This document shows, in pieces, positions 1 through 8,595 of a stretch of DNA of 64,000 nucleotides (position 1 is the stretch's first letter; every line of letters starts with the position of its first letter). Below the pieces are notes generated by a model, which did not search any database, was not told the origin of the DNA, and saw only the letters and a program-made list of their open reading frames with translations. The translations under genes and the position numbers were made by a program. Location of the stretch: positions 1-64,000 of the forward strand of contig JANUWI010000010.1 in the NCBI GenBank assembly GCA_025504975.1. Reading direction: 5' to 3'. This DNA is from Plenodomus lindquistii (lineage: Eukaryota; Ascomycota; Dothideomycetes; Pleosporales; Leptosphaeriaceae).

Positions 1-202
1 ACCCTGACCCTAACCCTAATCGGTTAACCAGAACTATGAATACCAACACGCTCCCCTCGGGCCAACATCTCTACAGATAAGCCCAGCGAACGATATCCTT
101 TGCTTGCCGCCGGTCCCACTGTAAAACCGGTATTCTGAGACAAGCCCAGCGCTTATCTCGGAGGCAAGGCAGACTCATCGGGGGAATCCCCCCGAGGCGA
201 TT

Positions 203-210
203 TATATAAA
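203..210 (+). promoter_or_regulatory. TATA box in the upstream pseudo-LTR
   Basis: TATATAAA lies 82 bases before the predicted ribozyme cleavage site and about 190 bases before the ORF1 start codon. It is kept in the second repeat (4209-4216). A start site just downstream would put most of the hammerhead in the transcript. The promoter role is inferred. Confidence 0.5.
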
Positions 211-218
211 CTGCTCTC

Positions 219-308
219 CTGTCGCTCCTGACGAGTTTCTTTCTGTAGATCCAACAAGAAACGAAAAGTATCTCCTCACAAGAGATATTTAGAGTCTTCA
301 TTTTACAG
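219..308 (+). ncRNA. Hammerhead ribozyme, copy 1
   Basis: All core elements of a type I hammerhead are present in order. CTGACGA is at 228-234. Stem II is seven perfect pairs (235-241 with 256-262). GAAA is at 263-266. Stem III is eight pairs (267-274 with 282-289) plus A266:T290, closed by a 7-nt loop. The cleavage triplet is TTA (289-291). Stem I pairs 224-227 with 292-295 and continues after an internal loop with 219-222 and 305-308. Cleavage is predicted after A291. Hammerheads are known in PLE repeats; stem III here is longer than in minimal forms. Confidence 0.9.
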
Positions 309-395
309 AAAGAATAAAATCCAATCGAGTTCCTCTTCAGTGGCTCTGTCACTCTTTAACCCTAACCCTCCTCAACAACAACTCTTTTGGTCACC

Positions 396-1394
396 ATGTC
401 CGCTTCACCACACACTCCTCAACGAGGACAGCAGAACCGCGCCAGGGCGGGCCCCTCACCCCGCCAAGACGATATGGAGGTTGACTCGTCAACCATTCCC
501 GTTGAAACCCAATCCAGCGTCAATTCGGAATTGCATAACCGACGATTGGCCCTCGGGCTTGAAGTCGTTTCTGCTTTTCTGAAGAAAATCGTCAACTCGC
601 GCAGCGTTGCACAACTGGTGTCTAGCGTTCCAGCCGTAGCACAGGACAGAACTCGAGTCAATCTTGACAACATTGTGCAAGCACACGTCAAGAAAGCGCT
701 CGCAGTCTCCCTCCTCGCGGAATGGAGAGATTGCATCGCCAAAGAAAACTTCGACTCTATCCTGGAGCTTAAATCCCTCCGTGCTCCGTCCATTCAGGTC
801 AGCAAGCTTGCTGAACACGGCGGTAGCATCCCGCGAAATTTCGATGAATCTCTCAAGGAAGCCAAAAAGCTGTCACTCACCCGCATGATCGAAATCAAGG
901 ACCTTGAGGTGCAATCCCTGACCGGTCTATGCAACCAGACACAGCAGGCGAATTTACTACACAGAAGCTGGTTACCCATCGCCCAGATGGAAGGGGTGAG
1001 CTTTGAGGCCTCGGCTATTCTGCTCGACCCCGCCTGCTCCCTGTCCCTGGTACAATCAGCCATATCAATTGGAGAGAATACTGCGCAGAAACAGATGAGC
1101 CTTAGGGCAAAGAAATCTAGCACAGTTAAAAGAGCACGTAGAGACAGGACAGCCGTCATGCCAACGGACTCCAAAAGTCTCGAAGTGTTCGTCAAAGAAA
1201 TCGCGAAACGGCAAAGGCAGTCTGCCCAAGACAAGGCCAAAGCCAACAACAAAAAATCGGGAAAAGGTCGGAGAGGGGCTGGTCCCTCCAAGACCAAAAA
1301 CCAGAAGAATCCCAACAAAATTGGGAAGAAGGACCGCCAACGAAAAAACGGAAAACGCGGTTCTTCCTCCAAAAGGCAGCCCAAGAAGCCTTAG
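396..1394 (+). CDS. PLE ORF1, basic protein of unknown function
   Basis: This 332-residue ORF starts at the ATG at 396, in a good context (CACC before ATG). An in-frame TTG nine bases earlier is not needed. The N-terminal 35 residues are rich in Pro, Gln and Arg. The middle is probably helical. The last 70 residues are very rich in Lys and Arg (runs such as KKSGKGRRG and NGKRGSSSKR), as expected for nucleic-acid binding or nuclear entry. I see no zinc finger or enzyme motif. It ends at TAG 1392-1394, 43 bases after a slippery heptamer, and the RT frame is already open beneath it. By position it resembles a Gag-like partner of the RT, but that role is inferred. Confidence 0.75.
   Translation: MSASPHTPQRGQQNRARAGPSPRQDDMEVDSSTIPVETQSSVNSELHNRRLALGLEVVSAFLKKIVNSRSVAQLVSSVPAVAQDRTRVNLDNIVQAHVKKALAVSLLAEWRDCIAKENFDSILELKSLRAPSIQVSKLAEHGGSIPRNFDESLKEAKKLSLTRMIEIKDLEVQSLTGLCNQTQQANLLHRSWLPIAQMEGVSFEASAILLDPACSLSLVQSAISIGENTAQKQMSLRAKKSSTVKRARRDRTAVMPTDSKSLEVFVKEIAKRQRQSAQDKAKANNKKSGKGRRGAGPSKTKNQKNPNKIGKKDRQRKNGKRGSSSKRQPKKP
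1343..1391 (+). promoter_or_regulatory. Predicted -1 ribosomal frameshift signal joining ORF1 to RT
   Basis: A AAA AAC lies at 1343-1349 and is phased exactly as X XXY YYZ in the ORF1 frame (codons AAA 1344-1346, AAC 1347-1349). Slipping back one base enters the RT frame, which is open without a stop from here to 3466. A hairpin can form nine bases downstream: GGTTCTT (1359-1365) with AAGAA and CC (1384-1391, one bulged G). ORF1 stops at 1392. The new peptide would begin KKRKTR, which resembles a classical nuclear localisation signal. The phase and heptamer are seen; frameshifting itself is inferred. Confidence 0.65.
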
Positions 1395-1468
1395 ATGCGC
1401 CGGCTCCCTTCGCATCAGGCAAGCTGCCTCTGGAGTTCTACCAACTCTCAAGTAACACTGCACAATAT

Positions 1469-3466
1469 ATGTACATCTGGCGTACATGGCCGTCTCATTG
1501 GTTTGAGACTCTCATGTCATGGAAACCAGGTGTACACAAACTCGATGGTGTCAGACTTCCCCCGGACATCGAGTACACCCTTAGTGTAAACTTGAAACAC
1601 CTCTTCCCTATTCGATATTCGGAAAAGGTTGCTGAAGATTGGTTCGAGGAACTTTGCCGCAAGGCCAAACTCCTCACCTATTTTTGGAAAAAAGGTAACG
1701 ATCAAGATGACGTTGCCCCCGACTGGGCGAAATCAATCCCGTATCTCGCTTCCGGTTGGGACCCTGGCATTGACGACGACTGGTTTGCAGATGGTATTCT
1801 TGACGGGAGGAAGACTCTGCGTCATGCGCTCCATGAGCGATCTATACCCCGACGAGATGTAAAGGACGATGCTCTCTTTCATGTGACCGTCCATCCAAAA
1901 AACCTGCAAAGATGGCTGTCGGAAGCTCAGCTTCTGGCTTTCATCACCGACAAAAACCTGGGGATTGTCGTCGTCACTCGTGAATGGTACGAGGAACAAA
2001 TCCAAGCCTTTTTGGATCTACCATCACCTTCAACAGCGCACCTCCCCCCTAGGGAACGCCGTCCGCTGTTTGAGGTTCAGCATCAAGGAAAGGAAGCTTT
2101 TACCGATTTCTTCACAGGTTGCGTCAATGACCTGAACGGTAGAATGCTCAAGATGCCCAACGGCGAAGTTTTTCCGTTCCTTTCTTCAAAAAAGGTACAA
2201 AAATTCTGGCGTTCAGCGTATTCCAATACGACAATCCCTGTCTTCCATGGTATCCCAAAGATTCACAAAAACCCATGGAAGATTCGGCCAATAGTCCCTA
2301 TGCATTCTTATGTATTAGGACCACTGGCCAGGATTCTGCACGCTCTTCTCTTACCGGTTCAACGATCTTTCCCATGGATATGTGAAAGCAGTCGGAATCT
2401 GTGCTCAGAAGTCGCAGATTTTAATAAGAGATTGGAAACTTCTCCACGTCTCCACTCTGGAGATGTGACGGGCATGTACACGAATATTCAATGGAGGTAT
2501 TTTCGTGATGCCCTGCAGCTTATCTTATCTTCCGGCGACTGGTATGATGAGCAGACCAGGAACTGGATTTTAGACGCTGCCGAACGAATCTGGTTTAGCG
2601 CCTTGTTTCAGCTCGGACCATACTTGGTTAGTCAGACAGACGGAGTGCCAATGGGGCTACATTGCGCTCCAGTCTTTGCAAACCTTTTCATGGCCTTCTA
2701 CGAACAAGGATTCATCAACGCGTCACCATCTCTGTTCTACAGACGATACATTGATGATATCTTCGCCCTTGACCCTTCGGACGAAGCGCTAGATCAATTA
2801 CGCGTCCCCGGACTTTCGATCCAATGGACGCATTCCGCCCACGAACTCCCGTTCCTCGACGTACGCTTCCACACGCACCCCGAGTCGGCGGAGGTGTGCT
2901 TCGCGCCTTATCACAAGGCGCTTAGCCACCACCAATATATCCCATGGGCAAGCGCCCATCCCCTGTCGGTCAAGAAGGGGATGATCAAAGGCGAGCTCAG
3001 CCGGGTCCGCGCAATATGCTATAAGGAGTCATACTTTTTGACATGGAAGGCGACATTTTTGTCGTGGCTCCGAGCGCGCGGCTGGCCAAATCGGGTGTTA
3101 CACTCCTGGGCACGGCAAGTCCAATGGCGATCTTACTTTCCCGGCTCCGGGCTGGAGAAAAGGGAAAGGACGAAAGCAATCATTGCCGTGTCCGAATATA
3201 ACCCCGTATGGGATCAGATTTCTTCGACCGCTATCTGGGAGAACATGAGGAAAGCATGGTTCCGTCATGGGCTTACGGACCTGCCATACCCACCGAATGT
3301 TCTTGTTGCCAAGAAACGTACAAAGTCCATGTGGGACTCTGTGCGAGCGGTAAATCGAAATATCCTTACCAAGGAAATCGAAGAAATCGACATCGAGGAT
3401 TTGTCGGTATCTGTGTCTTCCTTAAGCACGGAAATGCCCTACCAGTCCCCTCGAGCTCTAACCTGA
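1469..3466 (+). CDS. Penelope-like reverse transcriptase (no GIY-YIG domain)
   Basis: This encodes the polymerase that copies element RNA. From the ATG at 1469 it is 665 residues. Motifs in order: GIPKIHKNP and IRPIV from about 261 (typical of PLE RTs), GDVTGMYTNI with the first catalytic Asp near 332, TDGVPMGLHCAP near 391, RRYIDDIF with the catalytic Asp pair at 429-430, and ELPFLDV near 459. The order and wording match PLEs, which are related to telomerase, rather than LTR or LINE elements. About 200 residues follow the palm and thumb, and I see no GIY-YIG motif, so the element probably relies on chromosome ends as primers. The same frame is open upstream to the slippery site at 1343, so the true product is probably an ORF1-RT fusion. 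Internal initiation at 1469 is the alternative. Confidence 0.9.
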   Translation: MYIWRTWPSHWFETLMSWKPGVHKLDGVRLPPDIEYTLSVNLKHLFPIRYSEKVAEDWFEELCRKAKLLTYFWKKGNDQDDVAPDWAKSIPYLASGWDPGIDDDWFADGILDGRKTLRHALHERSIPRRDVKDDALFHVTVHPKNLQRWLSEAQLLAFITDKNLGIVVVTREWYEEQIQAFLDLPSPSTAHLPPRERRPLFEVQHQGKEAFTDFFTGCVNDLNGRMLKMPNGEVFPFLSSKKVQKFWRSAYSNTTIPVFHGIPKIHKNPWKIRPIVPMHSYVLGPLARILHALLLPVQRSFPWICESSRNLCSEVADFNKRLETSPRLHSGDVTGMYTNIQWRYFRDALQLILSSGDWYDEQTRNWILDAAERIWFSALFQLGPYLVSQTDGVPMGLHCAPVFANLFMAFYEQGFINASPSLFYRRYIDDIFALDPSDEALDQLRVPGLSIQWTHSAHELPFLDVRFHTHPESAEVCFAPYHKALSHHQYIPWASAHPLSVKKGMIKGELSRVRAICYKESYFLTWKATFLSWLRARGWPNRVLHSWARQVQWRSYFPGSGLEKRERTKAIIAVSEYNPVWDQISSTAIWENMRKAWFRHGLTDLPYPPNVLVAKKRTKSMWDSVRAVNRNILTKEIEEIDIEDLSVSVSSLSTEMPYQSPRALT

Positions 3467-4208
3467 GCGCCATCTATTATCAAACCAGAGCGCTGCTTCC
3501 TGCGTAATGCTTGAAGCCGTTGACACCCTTCCAGGAACCTCACACCACCTGAAGCCCGCCTGAAACCTCTTCGCCTGTCAGCCGTGAATATTGAAGGGGC
3601 AACCCGGATACTGAAGCGCATTGCGAAGGGATGGATAGGGGTGAATAGTGGTATTTGGAACCTTTCCTAACCCTTGCTGTGTATCGCGACGCACTATGCC
3701 TAGCTTTCACACTTCAAGGAGCATCAACATGGTTGTTTTGAGAGGAACCTGGAAAATGGTTTGCCCCTTCTTAGTACCACACGAAACGTGCTAGTAGCTT
3801 CGGCGAAGACACAAAGTACTGTGCGAAGAGTCGGGAGACCATTTGCCCAATTCTCTTACAGCCATTTTGACGTTGGGGGAAGAAGGACAATTGGGGAAGG
3901 AACGAGAGGAGATTGGTAAGTCATTTCGGTGTTATTTCGATTAAGGTCGACCATTGCGGTTTCTGGAAACAGACGGAATAGGAGAAGGGCAAGCGCCAAG
4001 GCGCTAACCCTGACCCTAACCCTAATCGGCTAACCAGAACTATGAATACCAACACGCTCCCCTCGGGCCAACATCTCTACAGATAAGCCCAGCGAACGAT
4101 ATCCTTTGCTTGCCGCCGGTCCCACTGTACAACCGGTATTCTGAGACAAGCCCAGCGCTTATCTCGGAGGCAAGGCAGACTCATCGGGGGAATCCCCCCG
4201 AGGCGATG

Positions 4209-4216
4209 TATATAAA
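4209..4216 (+). promoter_or_regulatory. TATA box in the downstream pseudo-LTR
   Basis: TATATAAA is the same as at 203-210. From this position a transcript would run through the telomere array into the subtelomere, so it could drive telomeric or subtelomeric RNA. That effect is inferred. Confidence 0.4.
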
Positions 4217-4224
4217 CTGCTCTC

Positions 4225-4314
4225 CTGTCGCTCCTGACGAGTTTCTTTCTGTAGATCCAACAAGAAACGAAAAGTATCTCCTCACAAGAGATATTTAGAG
4301 TCTTCATTTTACAG
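4225..4314 (+). ncRNA. Hammerhead ribozyme, copy 2
   Basis: The sequence is identical to copy 1 across the core: CTGACGA 4234-4240, GAAA 4269-4272, cleavage predicted after 4297. Cleavage at both sites of one transcript would release an RNA of 4006 nt (292-4297), exactly one repeat-to-repeat unit. Confidence 0.9.
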
Positions 4315-4370
4315 AAAGAATAAAATCCAATCGAGTTCCTCTTCAGTGGCTCTGTCACTCTTTAACCCTA

Positions 4371-4443
4371 AACCCTAACCCTAACCCTAACCCTAACCCT
4401 AACCCTAACCCTAACCCTAACCCTAACCCTAACCCTAACCCTA
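4371..4443 (+). repeat. Telomere repeat array (CCCTAA)n, about 12 units
   Basis: Nearly perfect CCCTAA units, about 12 of them, with one AAACCC irregularity at the join with the retroelement. The C-rich strand reads 5' to 3' from the left, as expected at a left chromosome end. The array marks the position of the telomere before the element was added. Confidence 0.95.
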
Positions 4444-4985
4444 TAGCTAAAGGTTATTATTATAATAGAATATAGCTTTATTTAACTTTTAAGCTTTACT
4501 ATTATATTCTATTAGAGTTTAAAGCTTTACTTTTAAATTAAAATAAATAAAAAACAAGAATAATTAATTAGTAGAAAAGTAAAAAAAAATTTTTTTTTTT
4601 TTAGTAGTTAATTCTATTTTTTTTTTCTATTTTTTATTACTTTATATAGAGAGGAGGCTTTAGCGCCTTTAAAAATCCTTCTATCTATATCTACTAAATA
4701 TATATATAATAGTATAATACTAGACTTAATAGTATAGCTATTTTTATACTTTATAAAGTTTAATACTACTAATATTAAATAATTTAATCTACTATAACTA
4801 GAGGGTATATTATATATATATATAGTACTTAGCTAACGCTATCTCTATTTAATTTTAGAATTTTCAATAAAGCTTCTCTATTTAAGCATATATAATTCTA
4901 TAGAGTAAGGGTATATATAGTATAATCTCTTTCTAGCTAGCAATATAATAATATATTTTCTAATCATTTCTAAGCACCTATTTCT
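4444..4985. other. AT-rich subtelomeric block without genes
   Basis: Composition changes sharply after the telomere array: long runs of A, T and TA, a poly-A/poly-T stretch near 4580-4602, and almost no GC. A 12-bp inverted repeat (4463-4474 and 4503-4514) could form a hairpin. No ORF is credible. The excess of TA over other dinucleotides fits old repeat-induced point mutation (RIP), known in dothideomycetes, but no parent element can be recognised. Confidence 0.7.
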
Positions 4986-5709
4986 ACAACACCTACATTA
5001 TACAAGGCGCAAATTTGTTAGACTTACCTTCAATTAGCGCAAGTTAACACCGCAAGAACCTTTCTAGATCCTAGATCTTACTACACGCAGTTCATACAGC
5101 GGTGGCCCAGGCTGAGTCCGAGAGACACTCTGCGCACGCTGCACTCGGGCAGTTCAAGGCTTGAATTGGACGATCAGATCCACATGCAGCTCAGCCGCGA
5201 CACTGCAGACGGCAACACAAGGACGCAGAGGTGCGAAAAGGCAGATGAATGGGCAAGCTATAGCTGGTGCTGGACCACTTGCGACAGCATCGCACCAAGC
5301 ATACAGGCGTTCTTGAACGAAGCAGGGGACAAGAAGTCTAGATATCTACCGGCGCAGTACCCAGCATCACGGAACGCTGGTTCAGCAGGCCCATTGCTAG
5401 TATTATTTGCTAACACCAACAAGATCGAGAACCAAACGGCAAGCGTCGTACCAGAAGACCGAGACTAATTCTGATATAAAGTTCATCTTCATCCTCAAAT
5501 TCAACGCTTACGCTTTAGGCGTTGTTTGTTCAACAGCTCAAGATGAACAAATATGACAATTCGCGCGGCACGCGCCGCTGATAGGCATACGTCGACTACA
5601 AACCCACGTACACTCACTGCTGAGAATGTTAAGAATATAACGAGGCTCCTGCACGCTTCACTGTTCCATAAGAAGTCGAGAATCCTTTGATAGAGACATC
5701 TTTATTTGC
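4986..5709. other. Intergenic; one weak 100-codon ORF
   Basis: Normal base composition returns here. A 100-codon plus-strand ORF at 5166-5468 has no recognisable domain, signal peptide or splice context and may be chance. Nothing else is supported. Confidence 0.4.
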
Positions 5710-7703
5710 TTACTGCTTTCTTTCTAGAGAATATGCCTTCGAAATAAGGTACATAGAGATCATTGTGATTAGGCTCATCGAAAGTCCCCCAATCCAGGAT
5801 GCCTCGGCCTCTTCTCTCAACTTGTCACCACCCACAAAGAGGACGACCCACGCCCGATCACCTAGCCCCAGGACAACTCCAGAGCACCAGCAACTTTCAT
5901 AGAAACCTATCAGCTCGAATACGGAACTTAAGATGATCCAGATGTCGTTGATAACTGCAAATGATTTGCCGCAGAACCGCATAAGTACAGCGAGTCTACC
6001 AATCCACTTGATTTTCGTACTGCGTAGGATCTTATGCTGCACACCTGGTACCAACTTCTGTAACTTTCTCTGATATTCAAGCATCACGTGATGCGACAGG
6101 AAGACGGATGCCAGCAGAAGAACAAGGGCGGAAGTAGCAAGGATGCCGTACAGTAGGTAACTTCCAGAGCGACAGCCGAGACCGCGCACCTCTGTCAGAT
6201 ATGATATGACGATGGCGGACCCAGTGATGCCCCACTGCAGAAATACAGCGATGGTATTGGCGATCATAAAATTCACCTTCCAGTCGGAGCTCGATCTGAC
6301 TTCCTCCCATTCCATGTATGGCATGTCATGATTGTTAGGCGAGTTGGATTCTAGCAGGGTGGTATTGGTTCGGACAGGTTCTTGCATTCCAGTAGAAACA
6401 GCTTGGGAATGGGGTGAAGGCGAATCGCGACCGGACGCATGAGCAGAGTCGTGGTTCACCTGTACACTTGGTAATGACTGACGCACAGGCTCAGAAACGT
6501 CCATTGGAGATCCATGTACCTGCGGGTAAGCAAGCTTCATTTCAAACTCGCAAACAATCCTATCGCGTAACTTTGGAAAGGTCAAAATACGGGCATAGTT
6601 GTAAACGGGTCCCTGGCACGCTTCATCTCCTTGCACTTTACCCCATAAGGCATCATGTAACTCTGTTGGCGAGTGTATAAATCCAGAACTGGCTTCCAGT
6701 ACAGTTGGTAGGGCAGCTTCCCCATGTGTTCTCTCGCCTTGAATTGCGTCTGCCACTGTGTCCTCCCGAGATTGTACCCCAACAGCCATCCAACCCAAGA
6801 CTATTGGGACTAACCACGTCCAAAGTGTACCGGAGGATAGCAGGAGAGCTTCGGAATGCTGACCGAGCGATGTAACGTACGATCCAATGATAGTTAAGAT
6901 CCAAGCAACGACTGCAAAAAAGGTCTGCGCAAAGAGCGAGAAGGTGTACTGCCGGCGAGTGCTGCGGAGACGCTGTCCGAGCGGTTGCCATTGATCGCGG
7001 AGCCGCTGTGGATCTTCACTAAACAGCTGCCGGAACTGGATCTCTCTGATTCTTATGGGGGACTGCTGAGAGCCGCACAGGAAGTCTTTGGCGGATTCTA
7101 TTGCTTCTTCCAAAGGCCACGTCGTTTTGTCAGGACCGAATTTGGCTGCGAATGTCATTGATGTTGAATACGCATTCAGAGCTGTCGACATGAGAGAAAA
7201 TGTGCTTAACATCGGGCTTCCGACCGCGAGACAAAAGCTTTCGAAGTTCCCGGCTATTGAGCCCGTCTCATAGGGTAGTTGCGCTGTCAGACCCAACCAT
7301 GGTAACAAGTAGTTTGTCACACCGGATGTGAAAACTGGAAAATCAAAGACCTGTTGAGACTTAGCGTCGAGTTCACACAGTCCTTTTTCTAGAGTCCAGA
7401 CTACCGGTGGTGATCGTGTAAACCCAGAATTCGGTCCAGTCGGACGGCATACTGGAAAGGGGATCACAATACCACAGGGAAGTTCTGCCTCCCGCAGTAC
7501 TTTTGACAAGTCTCCATATCAATACCCCATGCTTTCCGTACGTCGTTGACAAGTTCCACAGATTTGCGGCCATTTTTCGCGACCAGGCCTTCAGCTATCT
7601 CTTCAAGATTCGTAGCGTTCGAAAGCTGGCGTACGCACTTGGCTGTCCATGACGAGCCCCCACCAAACTGCTCCAGGAAGCTTTCCAGATCTGAGTTGTT
7701 CAT
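5710..7703 (-). CDS. Fungal multi-pass membrane protein, unknown function
   Basis: Two exons: 7703-7473 and 7350-5710, joined by a phase-0 intron (donor GTATTG, acceptor CAACAG). The join restores a smooth reading from YCGRQNFPV into VFDFPVFTSGV. The N-terminal domain (start MNNSDLESFLEQFGGG) carries paired Cys (ETCQKYCG). About seven or eight hydrophobic segments follow, around NYLLPWLGLTAQLP, TFFAVVAWILTIIGSYV, LVPIVLGWMAVGV, and a C-terminal cluster ending SMSLITMISMYLI. A polar, Ser/Pro-rich loop lies in the middle. This layout is common in uncharacterised membrane proteins of filamentous ascomycetes. No transporter or enzyme signature is visible. It is the first real gene in from the telomere. 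Confidence 0.75.
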
Positions 7704-8595
7704 GCTTCCAAAACGTATAAATTTGGTCCGGATGACCGCTATGTGCCAGGAAAGCGAGGGAACTTATCAATTTCATCTGGAGGACTATGCTGCCTGGCAG
7801 CCACTGCGCCGTCATCGACTGTCAGAAGCATACGACAGGCTTCCACTGATCCGGCTAAACAAGAAGCACTCATCTTACGCCACAATCAATTCCGGTCAGC
7901 TGCAAACGCGCACAACATGGAGGCGATGCTTGCAGGCTATGACACTACTCGGACTTGATGCGTTGTCAAGATAGACCCTTCCTAATGACTCTTGATGGTA
8001 ACAGGTATCATTGTTATTGGTAGGTGGAGAACTCTAGGCAAACCCATCGCATAAGCCTGGAAAGGACAAGTTGCATCGAAACAGCTGTGCTGACGTGGAT
8101 GTAGTACAGCCCCGACGTAGCCTTGTCTGAGAAGGCAATATCGGGTAGATAAGAACACCGTTCACGTTATTGCAAAGCTTGCACTGAATATCAGCATATA
8201 CACCTCTCTAGTCTATTTATAGTTGATGATGTAGCGCATGACAGTTATGTAGTGTCAGAGCACGCGGTTTGACGACGCCACCAAAAGGCCGAGAGTGATC
8301 AACGATTATTATCGTTGAGCACGAATATTTGAGTACTTATGGGCACGAAGCCTGACATGTAGTCTGTGCACTAGCAGTGCGTGATTTGTGTCGTAAATAC
8401 GCGCTCCGCCATTCACAATGCGAATACGGGATGTAATCGTAAGTAATGATTTATTTTGATGGCATTACGTCTCGAGACTACTGGTCGAAGTCTACAAAAG
8501 ATAGTTGCCTTGCGACTGACCATTAGGAACCGTCTTCCATTAGATTGTTGTTGCTTGCATAATGTAGCCTACGAGTATCCAATTCAATCTTCACC
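7704..8595. other. Intergenic, nothing supported
   Basis: Several short ORFs on both strands overlap one another and none has splice context or family features. This is the promoter side of the membrane-protein gene and the 3' side of the next receptor gene. Confidence 0.5.

Larger units (their letters stand above)
1..364 (+). repeat. Upstream pseudo-LTR of the Penelope-like element
   Basis: Direct repeat of 4007-4370 at an offset of 4006 bp. I see only three substitutions, at 24, 124 and 202. It opens with a degenerate telomere run (CCCTGA then CCCTAA units) and ends in CTTTAACCCTAA, so both edges carry telomere-like sequence. It contains a TATA box and a hammerhead ribozyme. The long reading frame on its minus strand is repeated in the other copy and is best read as a shadow, not a gene. 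Confidence 0.9.
1..4370 (+). mobile_element. Telomere-attached, endonuclease-lacking Penelope-like retroelement
   Basis: Seen: near-identical 364-bp direct repeats at 1-364 and 4007-4370 flank two intact ORFs, the second a reverse transcriptase with Penelope-type motifs (GIPKIHK, MYTNI, YIDD). Each repeat holds a TATA box and a hammerhead ribozyme. The 3' end runs directly into a CCCTAA array, and short telomere-like runs also lie at positions 1-20 and 4007-4026. Known: PLEs have such pseudo-LTRs with hammerheads, and endonuclease-deficient PLEs (Athena, Coprina) attach to chromosome ends. Inferred: the G-rich 3' overhang of the chromosome primed reverse transcription on the RNA's CCCTAA tail. 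The orientation fits, with the element 3' end facing the chromosome and its 5' end facing the terminus. Intact ORFs and only three differences between the repeats suggest recent activity. The window starts exactly at a repeat edge, so further tandem copies may lie to the left. Confidence 0.9.
4007..4370 (+). repeat. Downstream pseudo-LTR of the Penelope-like element
   Basis: Second copy of the 364-bp terminal repeat, with three substitutions against the first. It opens with the same short telomere-like run and ends in CTTTAACCCTAA, which merges with the long CCCTAA array. It carries a second TATA box (4209-4216) and a second hammerhead. Confidence 0.9.

Noticed and set aside
71..352. Minus-strand 93-codon ORF in the first repeat, repeated at 4077-4358
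   Set aside because: It exists twice only because the repeat does, overlaps the TATA box and hammerhead, and has no protein features. Treated as a shadow of the pseudo-LTR.
1395..1589. ORF starting with ATG directly after the ORF1 stop (TAGATG), as a termination-reinitiation product
   Set aside because: It is in the ORF1 frame, not the RT frame, and encodes 64 residues without features. The -1 heptamer explains RT expression better.
3208..3507. Overlapping ORF with several Cys near the RT end, as a possible endonuclease domain
   Set aside because: It has no GIY-YIG pattern and runs in another frame under intact RT codons.
4371..4443. Telomere array considered as a CRISPR-like or minisatellite repeat
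   Set aside because: Uniform CCCTAA units without spacers; it is a telomere repeat. No CRISPR array is present in the window.
5166..5468. 100-codon ORF near the telomere
   Set aside because: No domain, signal or coding-like pattern. Chance cannot be excluded.
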